Shown here in pieces: positions 16,241 to 25,500 of a stretch of 64,000 bases of DNA (its first letter is position 1; every line of letters begins with the position of its first letter). The DNA comes from a virus. The position numbers were made by a program, and so were the translations under genes. The stretch spans positions 1 through 64,000 of IMG/VR virus record IMGVR_UViG_3300042691_044383. One strand, written 5' to 3'. A model generated the notes under the pieces. That model worked only from the letters and a program-made list of their open reading frames with translations. It made no database searches and was not told the DNA's origin.

Positions 16241-19200
16241 TTATCGCCTACGTTTTGATGACTTGAACTTACCAGGTACATACGGATCCGGAGGTGTTAT
16301 GTCTCGCTTGACGCGAGGTTTCGAGACGTCCACAACGGATCTCTCTTCGCCTGCTTTTGGCGTCTGACTATAGTGCACGACGCATCCGTCTACAACGCCA
16401 CGACCTACGGGCAGACCAAGCCTTTTGGCGTCCGCGTCAAATATACGCTCGCCCCAGTTTGTAGTCACCTCCCCCTCAATACCAAGGTAGAAGGGACCCG
16501 CACCTGTGGGCTCACCCTCGAGCATACCGCTAATGTGCGTCGGGAAAATAGGGACGGCTTTTCGCATGTACGTAGGAATGACATACTCGCACACGTGTTT
16601 AACGTAGCGGTACGGAACCTCCAAGATCAATGCGTCATGGATCTGCAGAAGCAAATTGAACATGTGGTGCCCGAGGCTGATCTGCTTGTTCCTGTAGTCA
16701 ATCAGGTAACCAACAGCCCTGCTTGCCACCGAAGCAATCATGCTTTGAATCGGGAAATTCATAGCTTGCCGTTCAAACTCGGATTCCAAATCGCTAGCGC
16801 CAAAGCTGTCCGGAAAACGCCTAAATCGCCCAAAGCAGTTGCACAGGTATCGCGGTACGGACACAGGTTGATGATTACTATCCAAGTAGTAACCGCGTGC
16901 ACGCTCCTTGCAACCCTCGAAGAACGGTACGAGCTTCGGGTACGTTGCGAAAATGGTCTTGATAACCGCTCTTGCTTCGTCCACCGAAATATCGATACCT
17001 TCCTCCTTCGCACCCACTGAAATAGCCTTGGCACCTCGCCCGTAAGCAATCCCGAAAATAACGGACTTCGCCACGTTGCGGAGGTGATCCTTTTTGATCT
17101 GCTCCAGACCTTTTTTGGTTGGAGGGCATTTCAGCTTGAAGGCGTTAACTGCCACATTCGAGTGAATGTCATAGTAATTGGGGTGCGTGTCCTCCAACTG
17201 GTTACGCCTTGCGTGCTCGATCATGGCTGTGTCTCCCGACATAACAGCCATACCGAAAAGCTCTGCTCCGACGTAGTCAGCTTCAACGAAAACGTGTCCC
17301 GGAGAGGCCTTTAAAATACTTCGCAGTTTATACTTGTACCTGCTACCTAGAATGCGTTTGAAATCCTTGTCACGCTTCTTCGATATGTTCGTCAGGTTGG
17401 GTCTAGCGCTCGACCACCTACCAGTCTCCTTCGTCTGGTATATGTGCGTCCTGATTTTACCGTCTGAGCAACAAACGGAAGCTAGGCCCTTGTCGTACTC
17501 CATGTTTCCGTCAGCGTCATAACAAGTTTCCTGTGTACAAGGATCGGTATTTGGTGGCCTTAAAACCGTTTTCAACGCTTGGTCAAGAAAGCGGTGATCC
17601 CGAAGCATCCCAAGTATTTCTCTTGTTTTTGCGTCTGGCACCGTCTGCACCAGAATTGACAAAACCTGCTTGCTGGTACAAGGGCTGTGCTGGCTTTCAA
17701 CATTTTTTTGTCGAAGCTCTTCCCACTGTTTCGGCGGTTTGCTGGTATCGTACAGCGGCATAAGGTTCAACGAGATCGCGTCGGCTGGCCGCACACGAAC
17801 GGGACCGCCTGTCTCAGGGTCTCGCTTGCCGTTGAGCAAATGCCCGAAAAGGACCTCTCGCACCTGCGTTAAAGACCGAATGTTGAAGTCCGGCCAATTC
17901 AAACTTTCGCGTATTTTACTCTCCAGTGCGGTTCGACCGTCAAGGAACTGCACCGTCAGAAAATCAACACGTGATCTGTCGAGCGTCATGCCGCTGCGGT
18001 GAATGTCCAACACAGCCGGCGTGGCGATTTGTGCTTCCCAAAAAGCTTCTCTGCAGCAGTTACCGTCGTAGTCGCTATCGAGCAAAGGATTGAACTTATA
18101 GTAAAGTCGAAGCGTGACATCCGCATCCCACATGCCGTAAGGCAGCAAGACGTTGTCTGGGCATTCGCCATATCCTTCGAGCGACTCCGACGACAGACCC
18201 TTTTGTTTGCAGTAGCTGGTCTTCCACTCTTGCAAATCCACGTCATATCTGTGCGCGTTAAGATACCTGGCCGCAAGCAGCTCAAGCTTGTAGTTGGCCG
18301 TCTCTTCTATCGCGTGGCACATAAGGCCCGTGTCAGCCCCGCCCTCGTACTTTGTCCGGTACCAAGCCGGAACGGTTTCTCCGGGCTTAAACCCGTCTTC
18401 AAGGTAAAAGCTCAAAAGCCTCTTTGCGCCCTTCGGTACGGAATCTGCCGGAGGTATTTCCAAGTCATAGAGCTTGCACGAGAAGCACTCTTGAATGTCT
18501 ATACCATAGGCAACAAGCCACTCCAAATCCGCGTTGAAGAAGTGCCCGATTACACGCTTGCGTTTGAACCGAAGAACTGCTTCTGACCCGTCCTCTCGCG
18601 TGACGGTGACGTTTCCTCCCTTGAAAAAAGCGTTGAACAACGATTTAACTTCGGGATTGTTTTTGACGTCAATGTCCGAATTAACGGCACCCCCTGCAAG
18701 ATGCAGAATGATACCGATTACCTTTCCCGGTTTCCAAGCAAGCTGAATTGTCCGCATGTACGAACCATTGTTGACCGGATGCTGTCCGTTCCACTCCGCG
18801 TCGACCGCAATCACCTCCTCAATAGGGTCGTAGTCTTTGTCGATTTCTGAAAAATAGTAAATCAATTCATCAAACGAAGAAACCACATTGTGGTCCACTT
18901 CCGTGTCAAAGCTAACGTTCTTGCCCTGCGTCAAGTTTACAAAGGCGGCTAAGCCCGTTTCCAACGCGCGGATAGCCGACTGGTCTCTTGCCGTTTGACG
19001 CGGATGCACGACAGTCATCACGCTCGCCTCACGCCAACTCGAGTCCAAGTCTTTCTCGTTCGAGGCAACGTTGTAACGGTGCTTGACGACTTTACCCAGC
19101 ATGTCGTTAACACCGTGCCCGTCGCCCAGCAAAGCCTTACTGGCGTCAGTGCCTAGACACAAGATATAATCCGGTTGCACGATTTTGATCTCGTGTGCCA

Positions 19201-19762
19201 GAAGATAAGCACCGTCCTTCACCCACTGAGCCCTGAAAGTCGTTTTACCGTTGGGCGGCATAAACTTTACAAGGTGCGTAACGTAAATGTTTCCGACACC
19301 TGTCATCTTGCAGCCTGCAAAAATGTCCATGAGGATTTTTCCATCCTCGTCGCCAAAACAACGACCGTTTTTCATCGCTGAAACCCAAGGGTTTTTGTTG
19401 ACGATCATAATCTTGGCCCGCCTAGGCCCGTCCACAGTTGAACCCCACACATGCCCTGGCAAAAACTGAGCGTCTTTCGTTTGATGCGCTGCCGTTTCAA
19501 CTGGCAAAACGAACGCTTTGTCCCGAAGAGCTGCCCTTATCAGGTCATACATGAAGGAATCACTGCTGTCGCCCTTCGCCTGAGCATACTGAATAAAAGC
19601 ACTTCCGCCGTAGAGCGTAGGCAGACCTGGTGCGTCCAAGTTGTAAATCTCAGACCCTGTAAGTATTTTATCCAGCTGCGACAGCTTAAGTCTTTGTTCG
19701 GCAACAGTTGCTTTACCAGAAGCGCTGATGGCACCGCCGAGCTTCTCTATCTTTCTAGCCAT
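16241..19762 (-). CDS. family A DNA polymerase with N-terminal UDG-like domain
   Basis: A 1173-residue replicative polymerase in three parts. Residues about 100-280 resemble family 4/5 uracil-DNA glycosylases: GRCFGDEDGKIL (133-144), GNIYVTHLVKFMPP (157-170), QPDYILCLGTDASKALLG (196-213) and VVHP (251-254). The segment NKNPW near 122 replaces the usual acidic GEAPG-type catalytic site. The 3'-5' exonuclease has D321/E323, the GHFFNADLEWL site (406-416) and Y542 with D546/D548. The polymerase has motif A EADYVGAELFG (D829), motif B RNVAKSVIFGIAYG (R895, K899, Y907) and motif C IHDALILEV (H1042, D1043), where Ala replaces the common Glu. From recall, SPO1-type phage polymerases also carry a UDG-like N-terminus. 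It overlaps the primase stop by 8 nt. Confidence 0.93.
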   Translation of the reverse strand: MARKIEKLGGAISASGKATVAEQRLKLSQLDKILTGSEIYNLDAPGLPTLYGGSAFIQYAQAKGDSSDSFMYDLIRAALRDKAFVLPVETAAHQTKDAQFLPGHVWGSTVDGPRRAKIMIVNKNPWVSAMKNGRCFGDEDGKILMDIFAGCKMTGVGNIYVTHLVKFMPPNGKTTFRAQWVKDGAYLLAHEIKIVQPDYILCLGTDASKALLGDGHGVNDMLGKVVKHRYNVASNEKDLDSSWREASVMTVVHPRQTARDQSAIRALETGLAAFVNLTQGKNVSFDTEVDHNVVSSFDELIYYFSEIDKDYDPIEEVIAVDAEWNGQHPVNNGSYMRTIQLAWKPGKVIGIILHLAGGAVNSDIDVKNNPEVKSLFNAFFKGGNVTVTREDGSEAVLRFKRKRVIGHFFNADLEWLVAYGIDIQECFSCKLYDLEIPPADSVPKGAKRLLSFYLEDGFKPGETVPAWYRTKYEGGADTGLMCHAIEETANYKLELLAARYLNAHRYDVDLQEWKTSYCKQKGLSSESLEGYGECPDNVLLPYGMWDADVTLRLYYKFNPLLDSDYDGNCCREAFWEAQIATPAVLDIHRSGMTLDRSRVDFLTVQFLDGRTALESKIRESLNWPDFNIRSLTQVREVLFGHLLNGKRDPETGGPVRVRPADAISLNLMPLYDTSKPPKQWEELRQKNVESQHSPCTSKQVLSILVQTVPDAKTREILGMLRDHRFLDQALKTVLRPPNTDPCTQETCYDADGNMEYDKGLASVCCSDGKIRTHIYQTKETGRWSSARPNLTNISKKRDKDFKRILGSRYKYKLRSILKASPGHVFVEADYVGAELFGMAVMSGDTAMIEHARRNQLEDTHPNYYDIHSNVAVNAFKLKCPPTKKGLEQIKKDHLRNVAKSVIFGIAYGRGAKAISVGAKEEGIDISVDEARAVIKTIFATYPKLVPFFEGCKERARGYYLDSNHQPVSVPRYLCNCFGRFRRFPDSFGASDLESEFERQAMNFPIQSMIASVASRAVGYLIDYRNKQISLGHHMFNLLLQIHDALILEVPYRYVKHVCEYVIPTYMRKAVPIFPTHISGMLEGEPTGAGPFYLGIEGEVTTNWGERIFDADAKRLGLPVGRGVVDGCVVHYSQTPKAGEERSVVDVSKPRVKRDITPPDPYVPGKFKSSKRRR

Positions 19763-20855
19763 TTCGCTTCCTCCAAGAGACCGTCACACCCTTCTCTGCC
19801 GCCGCATTGACGATGTAATTACGCAAGAAATTCCCCTCGAATTCCGCCGGATCAGTGCCCTCCGGCAACCAAACCAAGCAGCAACCACCTTTCAAATCCG
19901 CGTTCAAGCGTTTTTCGATTGCCACCAAGCTGTCCAAAACTTTCCGCTTCTCGCTTTCTAGCAACAGATCCGGGTCGAAAAGCAAAACAACGGCATGGTC
20001 TTTGAAGTGCTTCACGAGTAAATCGTATTGAGCCGGCGTCACAGCAGCACCGAGTACAGCACCGAACGGATCACCGCCCCGCCAAACGCTCGTAACACCC
20101 TCTACAACAATTCCGGTTTCACACTTTATCATGTTCCCAAGATTGTAGATGACCTGCCGCTTAGGTGTGCCCTTGGCGGTGTAGTACTTGGGAACACTCG
20201 CAAGCTTCCAGTTTGTGTCGTAAGGCGGTCTGGTTTGGAAACCGACCATCTTCTTGTTCATGTAAATCGGTATGACAATTCTGTCGCGACATAAAGCATG
20301 TCTGCTTTTAACGCACCAGTGAACATTGTAATACGTGCCGAGTTTCTTCACGTTGAAACCGCGGTTTCCGGAAAGCCACAAAACAGCCGGATGGTCTTCT
20401 GGAAGTTTATCTATGCGAACAACTTCACCTGGCCAGTTCATTCTGAAGTCGTCAATGTCTACCTCGCTACCGACTGCGATTTCCGCTTTAGCTAGGTCAA
20501 AAAGTTTTCTTCCGGTCAGCATCTGCTCAAGTCGGTCGTAGCAGTCTTGGGTTTTCAAGGCCAGCGGACAACCGGCGTTAAAGCAAACCACAAGCCTAGA
20601 TTGAATCCGGTTGTGTTCGTCCAGCGTACCATACCGGTGGTTTATCACACACCGAAAGCGAGTATCGTTGCAAAACGGGCAGCAGACAGAGTAAGACTCA
20701 CCCCAGTTTTTTATGTCGATCGTTTCACGATTGGTAACAAAATCAATTCGACGGTTCCTTTCTTGCTTCTCGTTTTGATGACTTATCCTGACATTCTTAA
20801 AGGTCGCTTTAATACGATTGTAAAGCAACATATTTAAGGGTTTTTTGTCTGCCAC
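19755..20855 (-). CDS. DNA primase with zinc site and TOPRIM-like domain
   Basis: A 366-residue primase-like protein that should make RNA primers at the fork. The N-terminal zinc site is visible as CCPFCNDTRFRC (58-69) with CFNAGC (91-96). The TOPRIM core is GIVVEGVTSVWRGG with E252, followed by VVLLFDPDLLL with D294 and D296. Translation starts at a GTG. It is the last of the helicase-primase pair and overlaps the polymerase start by 8 nt (ATGGCTAG), so primase and polymerase are probably made together. It is short compared with bacterial DnaG, as usual for phage primases. Confidence 0.85.
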   Translation of the reverse strand: MADKKPLNMLLYNRIKATFKNVRISHQNEKQERNRRIDFVTNRETIDIKNWGESYSVCCPFCNDTRFRCVINHRYGTLDEHNRIQSRLVVCFNAGCPLALKTQDCYDRLEQMLTGRKLFDLAKAEIAVGSEVDIDDFRMNWPGEVVRIDKLPEDHPAVLWLSGNRGFNVKKLGTYYNVHWCVKSRHALCRDRIVIPIYMNKKMVGFQTRPPYDTNWKLASVPKYYTAKGTPKRQVIYNLGNMIKCETGIVVEGVTSVWRGGDPFGAVLGAAVTPAQYDLLVKHFKDHAVVLLFDPDLLLESEKRKVLDSLVAIEKRLNADLKGGCCLVWLPEGTDPAEFEGNFLRNYIVNAAAEKGVTVSWRKRNG

Positions 20856-20876
20856 TGCACTTACCCTTTTCTGCGT

Positions 20877-22571
20877 TTATTCTTCGCTTAAATTCGAAAC
20901 CTGCTCCGAAGCGTAATCCATGCTGCTGTCTTCTGTGTAATCGGCAAAAGGATCTTCTACTGTTTCCGACAGGCCCGGAACCGAACTAAACATATCCGGA
21001 GACAAAACAGTCGAAGAACCTAGGCTGTCTTTCCTGACGATCTTACCAAGCCTGTCCACGGTATAACCTTCTGGTGCCGTGACGGTGTTAAACAAGCCGT
21101 CAACCTTTAACAGCACAGGATTGTGCTGACCGGCTCGCCGATGCTTGGAGCAACAAAGTTGACCCATGTAATCGTCATTCAAACGACCACCCACAAAACA
21201 GAAAGCCAGATTTTCGGCAAAACTTCTAGAGCCTTTAGCTTGCGTGTGATCCATTCTTTTCGCAGGATTCAATATCGCATTTGCCTCGCCGGAAAGCTGG
21301 TGAAAAGCCCAAACAGGTGTGTTAAAAGGCATAGCAACGCGATTGACAAGCTGTAATCCTGCGAGCTGGTAAAGCCTGTCTTCGCGTTGTTTTTCCTTCG
21401 GGTCCACCGTTGCATCTCTTTGCACCATAAGCCCAACATAGTCGACTATGACGGTCGCGATGTAGTAGTCCGGTCCGCAACGCTTTAATTCCGCTTTTAT
21501 CGCGGAAACGATTTCCGATACGCCACGATTACCAGCCGTCTTAAACTTCTCGTGCCTGCCCGTGAAATCAAGACAAACTGTGTGCTCGTTCACGACCGGC
21601 AAAACTCGCTCATACCGTTGCATCTCCGGTTCAAAAACACCGTTTGCTATCTGCTCCTTGAACAAAATCTTTTCGTAGTCTTGCGGAGTCTCCGGGTCGA
21701 CTCCAAATATAGAAACGCCGTTCGTGCCCATGGCTTGAAGCCGCGTTCGAGATATCTGTGCTGAATACATCAGCAGTCGGTCCCGCAACTCGTCCTGCAA
21801 CGGCGCTTCATAAGACACGAGAACTGCCAAGCCCTTTTTACCGTTCGACTCCCCGCTCAAGTACTTACTACACGCTTGCTTAGCGGCAGCGTACCAAAGC
21901 ATTACAGCCAAGGTAGTTTTGTAGGATCCGAACGGTGCCAGCACGCCGTAGGCCTCGCCCGGGGCAGTTCCACCCTCAAGAAAGGTATCCAGAAAACTGA
22001 CACCGCAAGACTCCAGGTAAACACCAGCCCGTTTATCCCAGCCAACCGGAAGCGTCAGGTTTCTGCCCCCGGAAACCGACAAACCCATCAACGACTCAGT
22101 TTGTGCTGTAGCCTGTTGAAAGATGGCCGGCAACTGGCCTACATCGCTGAGGTCACTCAGCTGAGAAATAGCGGCTCGTTTCTGCTGCTCCAGCAAAAAC
22201 TTAGTCGCGAAGTTAAAAGCGAAATTTTCTGCCTTGATGCTTTTCGGACCGTCCGGCTCCTTAAACAGGCCAGGGTCAAAAGCGTAGTACAGAAAATCGT
22301 CTAACGCGTCGTACTCGTCATCGTCGAGAGAAAAGTATTCTTTTTCGACGTAACTGGCAATGTCCGCGTTGATCTGCGACAAATCCGGAAGACATTGATT
22401 TTCGTTGAAGTAATCCCAAACAACTTTGTAGAGCAGTTGATACCCTGCAAAGTCAAAATGACTCGCTGTCAGGCTTGCTTTGAAACTCTCGAACACTTGC
22501 TCATTGCGAAACAAGACAGCCAAAAAGAGTTTCAAATGAGCTTCTGACAGCACTTTTTGCTGCCCACTCAT
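20877..22571 (-). CDS. dnaB: DnaB-like replicative helicase
   Basis: A 564-residue RecA-fold hexameric helicase. The N-terminal helical domain (residues 8-110) resembles DnaB-N. The ATPase core has GVSFLDTFLEGGTAPGEAYG (190-209), Walker A APFGSYKTT (212-220), Walker B IATVIVDYVGLM near 390, and a Gln sensor-like WAFHQLSGEAN segment followed by DHTQAKGSRSFAENLAF. Tyr replaces the Gly before the catalytic Lys in Walker A, which is unusual. A charged acidic tail ends the protein. Placed just before the primase and polymerase, it is the fork helicase. Confidence 0.88.
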   Translation of the reverse strand: MSGQQKVLSEAHLKLFLAVLFRNEQVFESFKASLTASHFDFAGYQLLYKVVWDYFNENQCLPDLSQINADIASYVEKEYFSLDDDEYDALDDFLYYAFDPGLFKEPDGPKSIKAENFAFNFATKFLLEQQKRAAISQLSDLSDVGQLPAIFQQATAQTESLMGLSVSGGRNLTLPVGWDKRAGVYLESCGVSFLDTFLEGGTAPGEAYGVLAPFGSYKTTLAVMLWYAAAKQACSKYLSGESNGKKGLAVLVSYEAPLQDELRDRLLMYSAQISRTRLQAMGTNGVSIFGVDPETPQDYEKILFKEQIANGVFEPEMQRYERVLPVVNEHTVCLDFTGRHEKFKTAGNRGVSEIVSAIKAELKRCGPDYYIATVIVDYVGLMVQRDATVDPKEKQREDRLYQLAGLQLVNRVAMPFNTPVWAFHQLSGEANAILNPAKRMDHTQAKGSRSFAENLAFCFVGGRLNDDYMGQLCCSKHRRAGQHNPVLLKVDGLFNTVTAPEGYTVDRLGKIVRKDSLGSSTVLSPDMFSSVPGLSETVEDPFADYTEDSSMDYASEQVSNLSEE

Positions 22572-22582
22572 GACGATTTCCT

Positions 22583-23377
22583 TTACGCGTCCCTGGCGGA
22601 ATCCACCAAAGACAAAGCCAATTTTTTAAAACCAGACGGCAAACTACTTCCGTAAACCGAACTGTAAATTTCCGGAAAAACGGTGTAGTCGAAAGCTGCC
22701 AAGAATTCCAAGTCTTTCACGTAAGTTTGCATACGCGAAATTCCAAAATCCATGTTCACACCAGCTTCACGCTCGTTCTGTGCTTTTTGAAGTGCATCCG
22801 TCGCTAAACAATAACGGTAAAGCGGAGATAAACCCAAACGTGCATCCAGCAGGGTGCAATATATCGCCGTAAACGTAGCCTGCCTAGTCCCGGCCTTCCC
22901 TCCGAGCCGCAAAAGTATTTCCGTTTTAGCTCTAGCCGAATCCGTTATAAAACTCGACTGAAGTCGCTTAAACGCGTCTTTTGCATAGTCTCGCACAATT
23001 TGCGCGTTAGCCGCCGAAGCCAGCTGCAACACGTTGGGAGTCGGCAACGAGCTGTACCGTAGCGAGTTGAACAGTATGCGAACGTACTCGATCGGCGTGT
23101 CAGGTTTGCAGATGGAGGCAACTGCGCGATAAGCTGCTTCCCAGCTGTTCTGCTTCGACTTCTCTTCCGGCGTGTTGTATCGTTTACCGCCGTCAAGACT
23201 GGCCGCAGGCTTGTATACCGGGGAATCTCCCTCTGATCGACACATGTCCAAAACTCGACGCTCTAAGACATACGTCCGCTTGAACAGCGAAACATGACCT
23301 GAAAGACTGTCGGTCGAAAGACCTTCATTGCGAACAGGCTTGGAGCTACTTGAAGGTTTTGGTGGTTTCGAAAACAT
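22583..23377 (-). CDS. hypothetical protein between replicative helicase and SF2 helicase
   Basis: A 264-residue protein with a Pro/Ser/Lys-rich N-terminus (FSKPPKPSSSSKPVRNEG) and a mainly helical remainder. Its position directly before the DnaB-like helicase and its basic tail would suit a helicase loader of the T4 gp59 kind, but no sequence motif shows this. The start shares a base with the upstream stop (TAATG). No cysteine or nucleotide-binding motif. Confidence 0.65.
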   Translation of the reverse strand: MFSKPPKPSSSSKPVRNEGLSTDSLSGHVSLFKRTYVLERRVLDMCRSEGDSPVYKPAASLDGGKRYNTPEEKSKQNSWEAAYRAVASICKPDTPIEYVRILFNSLRYSSLPTPNVLQLASAANAQIVRDYAKDAFKRLQSSFITDSARAKTEILLRLGGKAGTRQATFTAIYCTLLDARLGLSPLYRYCLATDALQKAQNEREAGVNMDFGISRMQTYVKDLEFLAAFDYTVFPEIYSSVYGSSLPSGFKKLALSLVDSARDA

Positions 23378-24924
23378 TAAGAATAAAGCCTTTCAAGGTG
23401 CGAGTCAGGGAATTTCTGCGCCCAACCGTGCTGGCGATAAACCTTGAGACGGCCTTTAGTTTGACGATCAAAGCCTTTGTCCCAACCGTCGAGGTAGTCG
23501 TGGATAATACCGAAAGTTTTACCGTCCGCAATACGACTTACGCGACCAGGAATCTGCGTGCTGTCGATCGCACTGCTACCGCCATTACCTCGGATAAGCA
23601 CAGTCAAATTGTTGAACGAAACACCGACATTCCACACCGTTGTCGCGATCACTTTCTTGAGCTCTCCCTTTTCAAACTTTTGCGTCAGCATCTTCTTTCT
23701 TGTGAAGTCCATCAGCGGCTCCGTTGCAGAGCAAAACTTCTGCCGCTTGTAATTCTGCAACTCCTCGGGCGTCAGTCCCTCGTCCGCGTACACCAGCGTA
23801 AATTCCGGCAGCAGCTTCTTGAGATGAAAAGCGTGAGTAATTGTGTCGACCGTGATTAGAACCTGCGTGTCCTTGTCGTAAGCTTTCGCGTCGTTTGCAA
23901 TAGCCAAGTTACGCAATTCGTTGGTCCATATTCCGATGCGTTTACGCCTTACAGAATCGTCCGTGTCCACCCCTGCACACGGATTGTAGTCCAGTCTAAC
24001 GTTTGTCCATCTTATCTCGATCGGAACAACCAGGCCGGAGCCTTGGGCTGTCTGGTACGGAACACGGTAGATGATCGGCCCGAATATGCCCTCCAAACGC
24101 ATGTCCTTGTTGTCGTAACGAACGTCGTGGCTGGCCGACAGCCCGTAATTTCGACTGTCCTGATAGCGAACGAGCTCCTCTGACGCCTTATCCGCCGCGA
24201 GTTCGTGACACTCGTCCCCGATCAGTATGTCTGCGTCCGCCTTGCTGTGCTTCAACGAGTTAGCCGTGTAGCACATAACTCGGCGATCCTTGATGCTCTT
24301 TCCTCCGCCAACGATACCCACGTCACCCACCATCGAAGTGAGCTCCGGGTAAATTCTGTCCCGCAGAACCGCTACACGCTTGGAAACAACGTCGATCCTC
24401 GCACGAGGGAATACAGAGGCCACAATTCCAATCATGAAAGATTTACCGAAACCCGGTGCGCAGTCTATTCGTCCACAGCTGTTTCTGATGATGGCATCCA
24501 GGAACTCCGGTTGATGATCTCGCAACTGATAGCTTGCAATGTTATCCATGAACATCTCAAAACGTAAAGCTCGGTTTTTCGCGGCTTTATGTTGTTGATT
24601 CACGACAGTCGGCGTGTTGTCCTTGTAGCTTACAGAATAGCCAGCGGCCCTCAGCGTTTCAGATATGGTTTTCCAAAACCCAAACGGCGTGGCAACCCGG
24701 CCCTTGAAGTCCAGCTCGAAAAGGATATGCCGATCAATAGCGAAGGTCTTTAAACCGTTTCTTTTTGCGTCGTACAGTTCACGCCCGACCAGTTTGCGGA
24801 ACGATTCGAAACTAAGCTTGGGCCCCAGAATATCCACTATTTTCTGGTCTGCAACGCCCGGATCAACAAGCAAAATGTTCCCGTTTTTTATCAAAACAAC
24901 TTCTTTACCCATACTGCGTCCCAT
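23377..24924 (-). CDS. SF2 DNA helicase, UvsW-like
   Basis: A 515-residue superfamily 2 helicase. The first 130 residues are a separate N-terminal domain. Then YQLRDHQPEFLDAII (Q-motif-like), Walker A CAPGFGKSFMIG near 173, motif II ILIGDECHEL near 240, motif III-like GLSASHD, and a C-terminal motif VI-like segment QIPGRVSRIADGK. This order matches T4 UvsW, which migrates branched DNA during recombination-dependent replication. The ATG at 24,924 is chosen; an upstream GTG lies in the neighbouring hairpin, and an ATG four codons downstream is possible. Confidence 0.85.
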   Translation of the reverse strand: MGRSMGKEVVLIKNGNILLVDPGVADQKIVDILGPKLSFESFRKLVGRELYDAKRNGLKTFAIDRHILFELDFKGRVATPFGFWKTISETLRAAGYSVSYKDNTPTVVNQQHKAAKNRALRFEMFMDNIASYQLRDHQPEFLDAIIRNSCGRIDCAPGFGKSFMIGIVASVFPRARIDVVSKRVAVLRDRIYPELTSMVGDVGIVGGGKSIKDRRVMCYTANSLKHSKADADILIGDECHELAADKASEELVRYQDSRNYGLSASHDVRYDNKDMRLEGIFGPIIYRVPYQTAQGSGLVVPIEIRWTNVRLDYNPCAGVDTDDSVRRKRIGIWTNELRNLAIANDAKAYDKDTQVLITVDTITHAFHLKKLLPEFTLVYADEGLTPEELQNYKRQKFCSATEPLMDFTRKKMLTQKFEKGELKKVIATTVWNVGVSFNNLTVLIRGNGGSSAIDSTQIPGRVSRIADGKTFGIIHDYLDGWDKGFDRQTKGRLKVYRQHGWAQKFPDSHLERLYS

Positions 24925-24985
24925 TGTAAGTAAAAGGGTTTCAGCTAAAATGGCATCAGCTGCAACGACGACAGCTAAGCCAATT

Positions 24986-25019
24986 ACCACCCGAGGGTCA
25001 CAACTCGGGTGGTTTTTTT
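24986..25019 (+). terminator. intrinsic terminator pointing rightward
   Basis: A 10-bp stem (ACCACCCGAG and its complement) with an 8-nt loop is followed on the plus strand by seven T. It lies in the 93-bp gap between two minus-strand genes, so it is oriented against local transcription. On the minus strand it has only an upstream A-tract and no T-tract. It may stop antisense transcription or work poorly in both directions. Confidence 0.7.
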
Positions 25020-25500
25020 ATTCACTATCCGTAAACAGAGTCGGTTTCGCAAACACGTCAACAACCCTGTAGTGCCCATACGTGCCGGGTTGCCATGGCG
25101 ATAAGCCTTTGTGCTTACCTGCAATCCCCAGCAAACGCGAAAAAGCATCGACCGGCAAGTTCTCAGGAAGCGAAAGGCTTATTTCTGCCAACTGTCCCGC
25201 AGCGATTGACTCGTGAACAGAGTAACGCTCCCTGCCTGCAGCACTCATATAGTAAACTCGATGCCATCGTTTGTCACGCAGCTCTACATCGACCACCGTG
25301 CTCCACAGAATACGTTGCACTTCTTCGCGATAGCCTGATATCAAATTGGCTGCCATCACCATGTTCGATTTGTGCCAAGCAGGCAAGAAAACTATCTTGC
25401 CTTCGCGGTTTCGACTAAACAAAAACCTTCCCGACCCGGGTTCTTTGGCGTTACCCAGGCAAGGCGAGACAAACTGTAAGCGTGCGATAAACTCTGTCAC
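25018..25500 (-). CDS. hypothetical protein
   Basis: A 160-residue protein starting MTEFIARLQFVSPCLGN, of unknown function. It contains FLFSRNREGKIVFLPAWHKSN, which looks beta-rich with basic residues. Its start overlaps the upstream stop by 4 nt and its stop codon lies in the A-tract next to the hairpin at 24,986. It is probably the last gene of the SbcC/SbcD transcription unit. Confidence 0.6.
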   Translation of the reverse strand: MTEFIARLQFVSPCLGNAKEPGSGRFLFSRNREGKIVFLPAWHKSNMVMAANLISGYREEVQRILWSTVVDVELRDKRWHRVYYMSAAGRERYSVHESIAAGQLAEISLSLPENLPVDAFSRLLGIAGKHKGLSPWQPGTYGHYRVVDVFAKPTLFTDSE

